DNA of 64,000 nt from WM-3-3 sp041660045 (GTDB lineage: Bacteria > Pseudomonadota > Gammaproteobacteria > Methylococcales > Methylomonadaceae), in the NCBI GenBank assembly GCA_041660045.1, contig JBAZXA010000012.1:1-64000 (forward strand), given 5' to 3'. Within the stretch, counting starts at the first letter, position 1, and each line of letters opens with the position of its first letter. Shown piece by piece: positions 17,612 through 26,791 of the stretch. The position numbers were made by a program, and so were the translations under genes. The notes under the pieces are model-generated. The model ran no database searches. It worked only from the letters and a program-made list of their open reading frames with translations, and had not been told where the DNA came from.

Positions 17612-18403
17612 ATGTTTAAACTTATTCAATCTGTTTTGCTTTTTTTGCTTTTAGAATGCTTAAGTTTGCCTAGCAATGCGTTAAACGATACTGCAAACGG
17701 TCAATCTAATGCAACGTCAATTGATACCGAAAATAAAATGTTAGAACTTGAAAACAAGCTCATGCGCCGGGAACTGAATGCCTTAAAAAGAAAACAGCGC
17801 ATAGCCAACCAGAAACCTAAAGAACAAAAGCCACTACCGATAAAACCGGCGACTGATCAAATTGAAATGGTTAAACTGCCTAATGGCTTACAAGTAGGCA
17901 AATACGAAGTCACACAAGCCCAATGGCAATCTGTCACCGGCAACAATCCAGCAAAATTTAACGCCTGTGGTGAAACTTGCCCGGTAGAGCAAATCAGCTG
18001 GGATGAAGTGCAAAGCTTTATTCAACAACTCAATGCTAAAACCAACAAACATTACCGCTTACCAACTGAAGAGGAATGGCAAACGGCTTGCCTAGCGGGC
18101 GTACCAGAGAATGAATATTGCGGGGCTAACGCTGTTAACCTGGTGGCTTGGTCTAAAGATAATACCAATGCGACACCTAATCCTGTCGGTAAAAAACAGC
18201 CCAATGCCTGGGGCCTATATGATATGTCGGGTAATGTCTGGGAATGGACCAGTACTTGTGATGGCCAAAACTGTAGCATGCGCATAGTCCGGGGCGGCTC
18301 CTGGTTTAACTCCGACACCTACACACGCGCAAGCTCACGAGACTCTAGCCCTGCCAACCACCGTTTTGACGACATCGGCTTTAGGTTGGTTTTGGAGCAT
18401 TAA
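17612..18403 (+). CDS. Secreted formylglycine-enzyme-like (SUMF1) domain protein
   Basis: This 263-residue protein has a signal peptide (about 1-24), a short charged coiled-coil (about 40-75, NKMLELENKLMRRELNALKRK) and a C-terminal FGE-sulfatase/SUMF1 fold (about 85-263). Family landmarks are VGKYEVTQAQWQSVTGNNP, PVEQISWDEVQSFI, YRLPTEEEWQTAC, the WGLYDMSGNVWEWTS block, RIVRGGSWFN and the IGFRLVLE end. Most bacterial members are not sulfatase activators but binding or regulatory modules; this one lacks an obvious paired-Cys active site. An AAAGGGA ribosome site lies upstream. It is divergent from the cyclase gene. Confidence 0.85.
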   Translation: MFKLIQSVLLFLLLECLSLPSNALNDTANGQSNATSIDTENKMLELENKLMRRELNALKRKQRIANQKPKEQKPLPIKPATDQIEMVKLPNGLQVGKYEVTQAQWQSVTGNNPAKFNACGETCPVEQISWDEVQSFIQQLNAKTNKHYRLPTEEEWQTACLAGVPENEYCGANAVNLVAWSKDNTNATPNPVGKKQPNAWGLYDMSGNVWEWTSTCDGQNCSMRIVRGGSWFNSDTYTRASSRDSSPANHRFDDIGFRLVLEH

Positions 18404-18843
18404 AATCGTCTTTGAAGCCCATCCTAAGCTGGAAAAATATTTGGTTAGCCCCGAAGGCTTATGCTAAGTTGCCCACTCAAGCACGTACCCCAACAGTTTA
18501 GACACATTCCAGCCCACGGCTCAGGAGTGACGCCCACTCACTTGGCCTACGGCGAAAGCAGTGCTTACAAAACATCTACATTAAATCGCCTCCCCTATTG
18601 ATTTTGCCGGTCAACCGCTACACATTAAACTTTCTAATTGAGTAATCATCCTGCTCTTAAAAGCGCAACAATGCGCGGGATACTTCGGTTATCATGCGGT
18701 TATCCCACGCCACTTATAGTAAGATGACCCGATCAGTCTAGGCCACAGGCGGCAATATTGTTACCTTTACGCTAGTGGCTTTCAACGTACGACTGTTGCG
18801 TTAAGATACCAAAACCTGAAGCTAAACAGTAAGCGAGTACACT
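18404..18843. other. Intergenic region, nothing recognised
   Basis: These 440 bp between the SUMF1-like gene and the ATPase gene hold no convincing reading frame, RNA or repeat. The promoter of the ATPase gene presumably lies at the right end. Confidence 0.4.
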
Positions 18844-21800
18844 ATGACCCCTACCCAAGCTATTGGACACAGACAGGCCAGTGCTTGGCATAGCCTCTCT
18901 GCTGAGGAAACTTTATCCCAGTTGACTTCCTCAGCACAGGGTCTGAGCGCACAGGAAGCAGAACGTCGCCTAGCGGCTAACGGCCCAAACCAGCTAAAAG
19001 AAGGCAAGCGCATTAGCCCGCTGCAGATTTTTCTAGGCCAGTTCAAGAGCCTCATCGTTTGGATACTTATTGTGGCCGGTGTTATTTCCGGCGTGCTCGG
19101 CGGTGTGGTGGATGCCATAGCCATTCTCGCTATCGTTGTTCTCAACGCGGTTATCGGCTTTTATCAGGAGTTTAAGGCGGAAAAATCCATCGCCGCACTC
19201 AAAAAAATGACCGCGCCCCAAGCCAAAGTTCGGCGTGATGGGCATATTATTTCGATAGCCGCAGCTAACATCGTCACCGGCGACATCCTCGCGCTGGAAG
19301 CTGGCGACCTGATTGCCGCAGACGCCCGGCTGTTGGAAGCGGCCTCGCTCAAGTGTACGGAGGCTGCGCTAACTGGCGAGTCTACAGCAGTGCTGAAGCA
19401 GCCCGCAACATTAGGCCAAGGTCACATCCCGCTCGGCGACCGTGGCAACATGGTGTTTATGGGCACCAGTGTGGCGGCCGGCACAGGCCAAGCCGTCGTG
19501 GTGGCCACCGCGATGCAAACCGAGTTGGGTGGCATCGCAGGACTGATTGCAGAAGTGGCCGCGGAAGACAGTACACCGCTACAACAGAAACTAGATGCAT
19601 TTGGACACATCCTGATTTGGGCAACCCTGGGCATTATTGCCTTGCTGTTCGGCCTGGGCTTACTGCGTGGGACATCGGCCTTCGAATTGTTTATGACCTC
19701 AGTGAGTCTTGCCGTAGCGGCCGTGCCGGAAGGCCTTCCCGCTATCGTAACCGTCGCGCTCGCGCTCGGTGTAAGGCGCATGACCCGCCGCCACGCACTA
19801 ATGCGCAAGCTAGCCGCCGTCGAAACGCTAGGCTCGGCAACGGTTATCTGCACGGACAAGACCGGCACCTTAACACTTGGCGAGATGGTAGTGCGCGCAC
19901 TCTATGTGGCCGGCCACAGCTACCAAGTCACAGGCGAAGGTTATGGCCCGGATGGCGCAGTGCTGTTCGAAGGCAACCCAGCGGAAGCGCCGCATACTGC
20001 GCCCTTGCTGGAACTCGCAACAGTCCTCCTAGCCTGTAATAATGCCCATCTCATCCAGGAACAAGATACCTGGAAAGCCATCGGCGATCCCACCGAGGCA
20101 GCCTTACTCAGCATTGGCTCAAAAGCTGGCGGTAATCAAGCACGTATCACGCTGGAACAGCCTAAATACCACGAGATTCCCTTCGACTCCGACCGCAAAA
20201 GCAGTAGCGTAATTCGCAAATTACCAGATGGGCGGCTCCGTGCCTACACCAACGCTGCGCCAGATATGCTGCTACAGCGCTGTACAAGTATCTACACTAG
20301 CACGGGAGTCCGCCCCATGACGGACGCGGACCGCCAGAATATTTCGGCGCAAAACAGCGCGATGGCACAGCAAGCCTTGCGCGTGCTTGGTTCGGCTAGG
20401 CGCGACTTGGAGCACGCCTCAGCTGCCGACTTGACAGCGGACTCGGTGGAGCATGATTTGGTGTTTGTTGGTCTCACGGGCATGTATGATCCGCCGCGCC
20501 AGGAAGCCAAGGACGCCGTGGCCAAGTGCCACGCTGCCGGTATCCGCGTAGTTATGATTACCGGCGACCATCCCGATACGGCAACCGCCATTGCCAGGCA
20601 AATCGGCATTGCAACAGGCCACAACCTGGCGGTTTCGGGTGTAGAGCTGGACCAGCTGTCTGATGCTGATCTCCAGCAACTAGCACCCAAAATCGCGGTT
20701 TACGCGCGTGTTACCGCCGCCCACAAACTGCGCATTATCCGCGCCTGGAAAGCCAATGCTGCGGTAGTCGCGATGACTGGCGATGGCGTTAACGATGCCC
20801 CCGCCATTAAAGGTGCCGACATAGGCATAGCCATGGGTAAAGCCGGAACGGAAGTCACCAAGCAAGCCGCTGACATGATTATCATCGACGACAACTTTGC
20901 CTCTATTGTCGCCGCAGTTGAAGAGGGCCGGGGTATCTATGACAATATCCGCAAAACGCTACAATACCTGCTGGCAGGTAACACTGGCGAATTGCTGCTG
21001 ATGGCAATTTGCGTAATCATTGGACTGCCTGCCCCGCTACTGCCCATCCACCTGCTCTGGATAAATCTCGTCACCGACGGCCTGCCCGCGCTTTGCCTGG
21101 CCACCGACAGCATTGATCCCGATGTTATGAAACGCCATCCGCGCAGTCCGTCTGAACGGATTACAGATGGTGGCTTTCTGGGTACCATGCTGCTGACCGG
21201 TATACTCACCGCCGGCGTGGCGTTCACGATGTACCTCTATGGCCTAACAACAGGCAGCGAAGACATAGCCCGCACCGAAGCCTTTGCAACCTTGGTGTTT
21301 GCCGAACTCTTGCGGTCTTTTGGTGCCCGTAGCGAAACTAAGCCGGTTTGGCGCATCCCGCTCCTATCTAATTACAATCTACTCTTGGTCGTCGTTATCT
21401 CATTTGGGCTGCAGCTATGGAGCTTTGAAAACGAGCTACTACACCGCTTCCTGAAAACAACATCTGTGCCGCTCACCGACTGCTTTTTGCTACTCGCTAT
21501 GAGCGTTATACCACTACTGGTTTTGGAGCTAATCAAAGCTATACGCAACGACACTAGACAAACAATAACAACGACAGCAATGAACTACGCCAAAACCCCT
21601 CTGCAAAGACTCAGCCGGGCTTGGGCTATCCTTAGCCTAGCCGTACAAAAGTTTACCCAAATGAACGGAACCCAGTCTGCGGCAGCGTTTGCGCACTACG
21701 CGTTTTTCTCGCTATTCCCTTTAATCGTCCTTATCGTCACCGTTGCCTCAACCTTTATTGACCGCGACAAAGCAGGTACAGAGGTAATTACCTATCTTGA

Positions 21801-22500
21801 AGCCTATATCCCAATTACTGGAGACATGCAAAGCACCATTTTTGACACCATTTCGGGGGTGATCAAAGCACGCGGGCAAGCGGGCGCGCTGGCATTTCTC
21901 ATGCTTGTTTGGTCGGCCATGAGTTTCTTCACCACACTGATCAGCACCACCAATCTGGCCTGGGGTGCCAAAAGCTTCTCCTGGTGGCGGCTACCCCTTA
22001 AAAGCCTGGGTTTTCTCATTATCTTTGTGTGCTCATTCCTGTTGGCTATGGCCGCGCCAGTACTTGCAAAAATAGCGAAAACTTGGCTTTTTCCGATCAA
22101 TAATCTGATCTCCTGGGTTTACACCTTAGGCAGCTTGTTTATTCCTTTAATCCTAATCTTCCTTAGCTTAAGCCTATTTTACAAACTCGCGCCGCAACGG
22201 CCTACGCGCTTTACCGAGGTTTGGTCAGCGGCCTTGTGCACCACCGCACTCTTACTTGCAGCAGAAAGCCTCTTTGTAATCTACCTTGAGAATTTCGCCA
22301 CCTTAAACGGCATTTATGGGGCTTTCGGCGGAATCATAGCGCTATTGCTGTGGATTTACCTTTCCGGCTGCATTTTCATTTTCGGCGCATGCCTATGCGC
22401 AGCACAGGCCGATGAATCACTACCAACAGAAACAATCATAGACTACGCAAACCTAACTATCAGATCATGGCTACAAAACCTGTTTTCCCAGAAGTCCTAG
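18844..22500 (+). CDS. P-type cation ATPase fused to a YihY/BrkB membrane domain
   Basis: This single 1,218-residue frame joins two proteins that are usually separate. Residues 1-905 are a P2-type cation pump of the Ca2+/Na+ kind: N-terminal actuator with TGES, the M4 motif PEGLPAIVTVALA, phosphorylation motif DKTGTLT with D338, and the hinge motif MTGDGVNDAP at about 642-651, then six C-terminal spans. Residues about 913-1218 are a YihY/UPF0761 (BrkB) domain with six spans (AAAFAHYAFFSLFPLIVL, FGGIIALLLWIYLSGCIFIFGA). The join carries an in-frame ATG at 21580, so internal initiation of the second half is possible. The ion is unknown. The ATPase part looks richer in G+C than its neighbours, perhaps a sign of transfer. 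Confidence 0.9.
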   Translation: MTPTQAIGHRQASAWHSLSAEETLSQLTSSAQGLSAQEAERRLAANGPNQLKEGKRISPLQIFLGQFKSLIVWILIVAGVISGVLGGVVDAIAILAIVVLNAVIGFYQEFKAEKSIAALKKMTAPQAKVRRDGHIISIAAANIVTGDILALEAGDLIAADARLLEAASLKCTEAALTGESTAVLKQPATLGQGHIPLGDRGNMVFMGTSVAAGTGQAVVVATAMQTELGGIAGLIAEVAAEDSTPLQQKLDAFGHILIWATLGIIALLFGLGLLRGTSAFELFMTSVSLAVAAVPEGLPAIVTVALALGVRRMTRRHALMRKLAAVETLGSATVICTDKTGTLTLGEMVVRALYVAGHSYQVTGEGYGPDGAVLFEGNPAEAPHTAPLLELATVLLACNNAHLIQEQDTWKAIGDPTEAALLSIGSKAGGNQARITLEQPKYHEIPFDSDRKSSSVIRKLPDGRLRAYTNAAPDMLLQRCTSIYTSTGVRPMTDADRQNISAQNSAMAQQALRVLGSARRDLEHASAADLTADSVEHDLVFVGLTGMYDPPRQEAKDAVAKCHAAGIRVVMITGDHPDTATAIARQIGIATGHNLAVSGVELDQLSDADLQQLAPKIAVYARVTAAHKLRIIRAWKANAAVVAMTGDGVNDAPAIKGADIGIAMGKAGTEVTKQAADMIIIDDNFASIVAAVEEGRGIYDNIRKTLQYLLAGNTGELLLMAICVIIGLPAPLLPIHLLWINLVTDGLPALCLATDSIDPDVMKRHPRSPSERITDGGFLGTMLLTGILTAGVAFTMYLYGLTTGSEDIARTEAFATLVFAELLRSFGARSETKPVWRIPLLSNYNLLLVVVISFGLQLWSFENELLHRFLKTTSVPLTDCFLLLAMSVIPLLVLELIKAIRNDTRQTITTTAMNYAKTPLQRLSRAWAILSLAVQKFTQMNGTQSAAAFAHYAFFSLFPLIVLIVTVASTFIDRDKAGTEVITYLEAYIPITGDMQSTIFDTISGVIKARGQAGALAFLMLVWSAMSFFTTLISTTNLAWGAKSFSWWRLPLKSLGFLIIFVCSFLLAMAAPVLAKIAKTWLFPINNLISWVYTLGSLFIPLILIFLSLSLFYKLAPQRPTRFTEVWSAALCTTALLLAAESLFVIYLENFATLNGIYGAFGGIIALLLWIYLSGCIFIFGACLCAAQADESLPTETIIDYANLTIRSWLQNLFSQKS

Positions 22501-22598
22501 CAAAAACAATCCCTACGTTGGAACCAGTCTCCTTTGATTACTAATAGGGCAGCTCACTAACGGAACACGCTCATTTGGCACTCTTAAGGTATTACAAA

Positions 22599-23648
22599 GT
22601 GATACTACCTAGCCGCCTGGCACGGGGCCTATTGATTTTTTCTGGGATATGCTGCCTTGCTGCGATAGTAGGCAGCGTTTATCAAATGCAAGCAACCGCC
22701 GCCGACTTAAAATCACATCCTGCACCGGGGCGCATGGTAAACGTCAATGGGCTGAGCTATCACTTACACTGCACAGGAACAGGTTCGCCAACGATTATTT
22801 TGGAAGCTGGTTTGGGTGAAAGCTCGTTAAGCTGGTATCCGGTGCAAGCTAAACTCTCAGTAGCGACTCAAGTTTGCGCATATGACCGTGCAGGGCTAGG
22901 CTGGAGTCATCCGGCGGACGAAGCCATGTCACCTGAACAAGTTGCAACAAATTTGCATACCCTACTGCGCAATGCGTCAATTACGACACCCTTAGTGTTG
23001 GTTTGCCATTCACGCGGTGGCATTTTTTGCCGTCATTATTATCACCAGTTTCCCCACGAAGTTAAAGGTTTGGTTCTTGTTGATTCCACGCACGAACAAG
23101 GTGCTTTTCGGGAGTATCCTTATGCGCAAGCAGACTATCTTAAACAAAGAATCCAAATCGCCATTGCGCCTTTGCTTTCCCGTATCGGGGTTATTCGCTT
23201 GATGGGGTGGGCAAACGCCGACCGCCTGCCATCACCTTTTCCTGCCAACATTTTGGCAGCAAAATCAGCTGTTCAAAACCGAACCGACACAACCCTCGCC
23301 GTCGTTAACGAAATAGCCGTGATGCGGAAAAGCTTGAATGCATCGACACCGCCGCCCTCTTCATTGGGCAACCTACCACTGCTGGTATTAACTGCTGGCA
23401 AAGGAATAGATATTGGATTAGCTGAACGTGAAGCCAAGGCAGCGAATCGTTCCGTAGAAAATGCCGTGGCAATTGCCTGTCTTGAACGCACGTTGCAAGA
23501 AGAATTGGCAGCCCTTTCATCAAACAGCAAGCACGTCATCGCGCTGATGAGTGGGCATTTCATTATGTACGACCAACCTGACCTGTTGATAAGCAGTGTA
23601 TTGGAACTACTAAATTCTGTTAGTTGCCTGTCCTTACAGGAATGTTGA
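22599..23648 (+). CDS. Alpha/beta hydrolase, membrane-anchored
   Basis: This alpha/beta-hydrolase-fold enzyme of about 349 residues has an N-terminal membrane anchor (LARGLLIFSGICCLAAIVGSVY). It shows the strand-3 region GLGESSLSWYPV, YDRAGLGWS, a nucleophile elbow VCHSRGG (Ser in C-H-S-R-G rather than G-x-S-x-G), and a catalytic His in LMSGHFIMYDQP near the C-terminus. An Asp in LTAGKGIDIG may complete the triad. I start it at the GTG at 22599 because AAGGT lies 8 nt upstream; a TTG at 22575 adds eight residues. Substrate is unknown. Confidence 0.82.
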   Translation: MILPSRLARGLLIFSGICCLAAIVGSVYQMQATAADLKSHPAPGRMVNVNGLSYHLHCTGTGSPTIILEAGLGESSLSWYPVQAKLSVATQVCAYDRAGLGWSHPADEAMSPEQVATNLHTLLRNASITTPLVLVCHSRGGIFCRHYYHQFPHEVKGLVLVDSTHEQGAFREYPYAQADYLKQRIQIAIAPLLSRIGVIRLMGWANADRLPSPFPANILAAKSAVQNRTDTTLAVVNEIAVMRKSLNASTPPPSSLGNLPLLVLTAGKGIDIGLAEREAKAANRSVENAVAIACLERTLQEELAALSSNSKHVIALMSGHFIMYDQPDLLISSVLELLNSVSCLSLQEC

Positions 23649-23850
23649 AGGAAATGATAAGGTACGCTCAACTAAAACGCAGTTATCCTGCGATTTTAGT
23701 TTTTGGCTTTTCATGTCGCGCCCGGTTAAATAAGATCAATAGATCAGACTCCGTTGATTGACTACCTTTCGCATGACCTGCAAACTAATTGCACATAGTT
23801 AAGCAAAAAATTAATCTTTACTTAACTAGCTTTAGTAAACAGACGCCAAT

Positions 23851-24048
23851 ATGCCCAAACTAAGTTCCAAACGCCAAATTACCTAACCGGTGGATCAATG
23901 CCTAGAATTAGGCATAGGACCAGGCGATGAATATCAAAGCTTTGTTGCTGATGGCCACATTACCCTTATCAAAAAAAAACCAAGCGCAGCAGAAGCGGTA
24001 CTTAAACACATAGTGGCATCGGAGGCGTTTATACTTTCGACATTGTAG
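23851..24048 (+). pseudogene. AbrB/MazE-type antitoxin, broken by an in-frame stop
   Basis: Reading 66 codons from the ATG at 23851 gives MPKLSSKRQIT, then TAA, then PVDQCLELGIGPGDEY and a further FVADGHITLIKKKPSAAEAV. That is the swapped-hairpin AbrB fold found in type II antitoxins, where the stopped codon is normally Leu (QITLP). The stop at codon 12 removes almost the whole domain, so this is a relic. No intact toxin follows it directly; a PIN-domain remnant lies 3.7 kb downstream at 27749-27983 and could be its former partner, which is speculation. Confidence 0.72.
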
Positions 24049-24246
24049 CCCACCAAATACCCGGAACAAAGCGCCCTTAATGCCAGCCTATTCGAAATAA
24101 TAGTTGTAAGTATTACACTAGAACCAAAGGGGCTAGACTGATGGAATTTAAAGTCAGCAAGTTTATGATCAACAATCAAGACTGAACTTTTGGTTCGAAG
24201 TCTTTCGGTAACGCAAAATACTGAGAAATCTATTACTGCTTTCTGA

Positions 24247-24466
24247 TTAATGGTTACAAAATGCAAGACCTCGTTCTTCTAGATGCGTTAAAAACGCTTC
24301 CATTTCCCCAGTCCCCATCTCTTGATGGATGACGTTTGTTATGAAACAAAATAAATCGTTTAATCCACTGCACATATTGCGTTTCAGTACGAATACTGTA
24401 GTGCTTGATGCGAATACGATCACGCACCTGATCCAGCAGCTTTGGGGGTGTATTTTGATTTTGCAT
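24247..24466 (-). pseudogene. Integron integrase (IntI) N-terminal fragment, frameshifted
   Basis: On the minus strand the frame begins MQNQNTPPKLLDQVRDRI and continues RIKHYSIRTETQYVQWIKRF, the N-terminal SAM-like part of tyrosine recombinases of the IntI kind (IntI1 has [24 protein letters not shown]). After about residue 50 the reading shifts to another frame, GTGEMEAFLTHLEERGLAF, and stops. Only some 75 of about 320 residues remain and the catalytic Arg/His/Tyr part is gone. It points away from the cassette array to the right, as in an integron. A related XerC-like or phage recombinase is the alternative, but the attC-like sites next to it favour IntI. Confidence 0.8.
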
Positions 24467-24599
24467 AAAAAGGTTGTTATCAATAATATTGCACTGCTAG
24501 AATCAACTCTAACGAATTACCAAGGTGGCATTATACACCGGTAATTCCAATGCTTTAAATTTGATATACACCTAAAAAGGTGTTTACTTAACGTTTGGC
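24467..24599. other. attI-like recombination region
   Basis: This stretch lies between the integrase fragment and the first cassette gene, where attI and the cassette promoter sit in integrons. A core-site-like AACGTTTGGC occurs at 24590-24599 (GTTTGGC against GTTRRRY, one mismatch) and would be the junction with cassette 1. A small hairpin (ACACCT, loop AAAA, AGGTGT) lies at 24568-24583. Confidence 0.5.
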
Positions 24600-24632
24600 A
24601 GCACTCACCCATACCACGAAAGGAGGAAAACC

Positions 24633-25358
24633 ATGAGCAAAAGAACGCAAATGATTCACATAGTCACCGTCTTGGTCTTAGTAGCCGCACTCGTTCCAAC
24701 CCTCTCAGTTGCTGCGGACACGTGCGCTCCGGGAGAGCGCCGTCTGAACAATGGGGAGCCTTGCATTCCCGAAACCCTATTTAACTATCTCTATTGCTTA
24801 AGCAAAAGCGGAGGCGGCAAAATCGAAGTAGCTAGCAAAGGAGACTCGTCGACCACAACAGGGTTGGAAGTTACTGTCGGCGGCAAGGGCTCCGGAGTCA
24901 TTTTAAAGGGGGAAGGAAACGCCGGTTTCAAACAAACAGAAGCAAATCGCGTGGCAAAAGAAATCAGTGAGCGTATCGATCCTTCGCTAGCGGCAAGGTG
25001 TCAAACGCTCTCAGGCCCGGCCACAGAGCCAGCCTCTCCAATAAAGACGCCTACTAACAATGCGGCTCAAGCTAGTAGCGGGCTTACTGACGGATGCATG
25101 TCTCCTTACGTTTGGCGTCTTGCGGTACCCTCAGATCATGTATGTGTAAATCCAGAAAGTCGGAAGCGAGTGGAGCTTGAAAATCAGCGAGCCGCTGAGC
25201 GTAGGGAGGCAAGTGGCGGCAACTATGGCGCGGACACGTGCAAAATGGGATATGTCTGGCGTGAAGCATTTGAAGGCGATAGTGTTTGCGTAACCCCTGA
25301 TCGTCGAGAGGAAGTAAAGAATGAAAATGCGTTTTCCAATCAGCATATTCAACACTAA
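24633..25358 (+). CDS. Cassette 1: secreted protein with two C-terminal VWREA-type repeats
   Basis: This 241-residue protein has a signal peptide (about 1-28, cleavage near SVAADTC) and several Cys. The middle is Gly/Thr-rich and low in features. The C-terminus holds two copies of a 40-residue Cys motif: CMSPYVWRLAVPSDHVCVNP (from about 154) and CKMGYVWREAFEGDSVCVTP (from about 206), each followed by a charged R..V..EN helix. I have seen this kind of repeat in secreted bacterial proteins, but know no function. A perfect AGGAGG ribosome site precedes the ATG. It fills the first gene cassette, with its stop inside attC1. Confidence 0.85.
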   Translation: MSKRTQMIHIVTVLVLVAALVPTLSVAADTCAPGERRLNNGEPCIPETLFNYLYCLSKSGGGKIEVASKGDSSTTTGLEVTVGGKGSGVILKGEGNAGFKQTEANRVAKEISERIDPSLAARCQTLSGPATEPASPIKTPTNNAAQASSGLTDGCMSPYVWRLAVPSDHVCVNPESRKRVELENQRAAERREASGGNYGADTCKMGYVWREAFEGDSVCVTPDRREEVKNENAFSNQHIQH

Positions 25359-25421
25359 CCCGGCGCTCAAGCCGACCTGCTTCCGCTACGCTCCAGTGGT
25401 CGGCTTAGCTCTACGTTATGT
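25353..25421 (+). other. attC site 1
   Basis: This is a 69-bp attC-like site. The R'' core is CACTAAC and the R' core GTTATGT (25415-25421). The inner arms GCTCAAGCCGACC and GGTCGGCTTAGCTC are complementary apart from one or two unpaired bases, the extrahelical bases expected of a folded attC. It closes cassette 1. Confidence 0.82.
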
Positions 25422-25433
25422 GTCTAGGAGAAA

Positions 25434-25916
25434 ATGGTGAGATATAACGAAGAAGATGGGTATGCCCTAAAGCATCTATTTGAGAACCTATTTGGAAGAA
25501 GTGCTTGGGTTGAAATCAAGCACTCAACCGATCTACGTCAATGGAAAAAATACTCGGCTAGGGTTCTATCGGCCCTCGAAGTTTCTGCCAAGGCAACCAT
25601 TCAAGTAGCGGATGCAGATTGGTTCAATCAATTCACCTCAATCATTGAGTTCGGTAAAGACAGGGTTAATTCCTCCAAAGACTTCGAGCAGTTGTTCTCC
25701 AGTTTGGCTGCTACCCTCGGTGAAATAAGCTTTCTCCAGCTCGGCATGATGCCAAGGAGATTGACCCAGGAAAATAAAACACTGAGGCACAAAATCAATT
25801 GGAAGCTAGATCGTTATCGTAGCGTTCAGTATGTTCAAAACACTGAGCAACTGGCGGCAACACATAACCTGTCGGTCGAGAGGGACGCCGCAAAAACGCT
25901 GCGCCCCTCACCTTGA
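25434..25916 (+). CDS. Cassette 2: hypothetical protein
   Basis: This 160-residue soluble protein is not recognised. It is mostly helical in appearance, with a charged N-terminal part (NEEDGYALKHLFENLFGR), a Trp-rich middle and a basic stretch (RRLTQENKTLRHKINWKLDRYR). No signal peptide or membrane span is visible. An AGGAG site lies just upstream of the ATG. The gene fills one cassette exactly: it starts 19 nt after the attC1 core and its last codons lie inside attC2, as is usual for cassette genes. Confidence 0.75.
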   Translation: MVRYNEEDGYALKHLFENLFGRSAWVEIKHSTDLRQWKKYSARVLSALEVSAKATIQVADADWFNQFTSIIEFGKDRVNSSKDFEQLFSSLAATLGEISFLQLGMMPRRLTQENKTLRHKINWKLDRYRSVQYVQNTEQLAATHNLSVERDAAKTLRPSP

Positions 25917-25924
25917 CGTTGGGC
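25862..25924 (+). other. attC site 2
   Basis: This is a 63-bp attC-like site with R'' ACATAAC and R' GTTGGGC (25918-25924, a perfect GTTRRRY). The inner arms GGTCGAGAGGGACGC and GCGCCCCTCACCTT pair with small bulges. It separates cassettes 2 and 3. Confidence 0.83.
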
Positions 25925-25936
25925 AATTCAAGATAT

Positions 25937-26782
25937 ATGGGTAATTATTCAAAAAACCTAAACAAAAGAATGTCCACAAAAGGCCCAGACATTGGTTATT
26001 GTGTTATTTGTGGACACTATGGAAAGCTTACAAAAGATCATGTCCCGCCAAAAGGTTGTAATAACCATGCAAAAATAACCTTAAAAACATATTACGCTGA
26101 CAAACATTCTCAGGGTAAAGCTTTTCAAGCTGGAGTTCACTTTTATACATTATGCGAGGCCTGCAATCGAGAACGTCTTGGCTCAAAATATGATCCTGAG
26201 TTAGTTCATCTATCAAGAGAAATAAACAATTTGGCATTGGCTGTAGATACAAAGCGAATTGTATTGCCTGCCGATAGATTAGTTTTTTTAAAACCCCAAA
26301 AAATTGCAAGAGCTGTTATTGGTCATTTTTTGGCTGCTCATTCAATTAAAGAAGCAACAGAGGGTTTAAATTCATCTCCTTTTGTTGATTCACTTAGGGA
26401 TTATTTTCTTGATGAAACAAAATCTCTTCCGACTGGTGTAGAGATTTACTTCTGGGTATATCCTAGTCGGCGGCAAGTTATAATGAAAAACTGGGTGAAA
26501 GCAACTATGGGTGATGTCGATAGAACAATGCTTTTCGGTGGAATTTTAAAGTTTTTACCTTTAGGCTTTTGGATTTTATGGGAAAAACCTGCTGATTTTT
26601 GTACTAACCTCTCTGTTCTTGTTCCCGATAAAAACATGGGTATAAATGAGGTGTGCCAAATGAAAATAAACTTAACGAAGTTACCACCCCTTGATTTTCC
26701 TGAAGCACCAAACGACAGTGAATTAATGTTGTCTTGCGATGAATATGCAAGCATTGGGATACCAAACCCCCGTATCAATTGA
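25937..26782 (+). CDS. Cassette 3: HNH-like zinc-binding protein
   Basis: This protein of about 281 residues has an N-terminal zinc-knuckle arrangement typical of HNH endonuclease folds: YCVICGHYGKLTKDHVPPKG, with the DH that normally provides the general base, then LCEACNRERLG 38 residues later with the second CxxC. The C-terminal 180 residues are not recognised. Starts at 25937 and 25970 (just before the zinc motif) are both possible; an upstream TTG lies inside attC2 and is unlikely. Nuclease activity, for example against phage or plasmid DNA, is inference. The local base composition is clearly AT-richer than the flanking chromosome. Confidence 0.78.
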   Translation: MGNYSKNLNKRMSTKGPDIGYCVICGHYGKLTKDHVPPKGCNNHAKITLKTYYADKHSQGKAFQAGVHFYTLCEACNRERLGSKYDPELVHLSREINNLALAVDTKRIVLPADRLVFLKPQKIARAVIGHFLAAHSIKEATEGLNSSPFVDSLRDYFLDETKSLPTGVEIYFWVYPSRRQVIMKNWVKATMGDVDRTMLFGGILKFLPLGFWILWEKPADFCTNLSVLVPDKNMGINEVCQMKINLTKLPPLDFPEAPNDSELMLSCDEYASIGIPNPRIN

Positions 26783-26791
26783 TTTGTGGTC

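Noticed and set aside
19353..20039. 228-codon open frame in another phase inside the ATPase gene
   Set aside because: It lies wholly within the conserved P-type ATPase frame and is Arg-rich, as shadow frames in GC-rich DNA are.
23736..23765. Third, partial copy of the palindromic element (CAGACTCCGTTGATTGA)
   Set aside because: Only about 15 bases resemble the ends, with an indel, and no second arm is visible.
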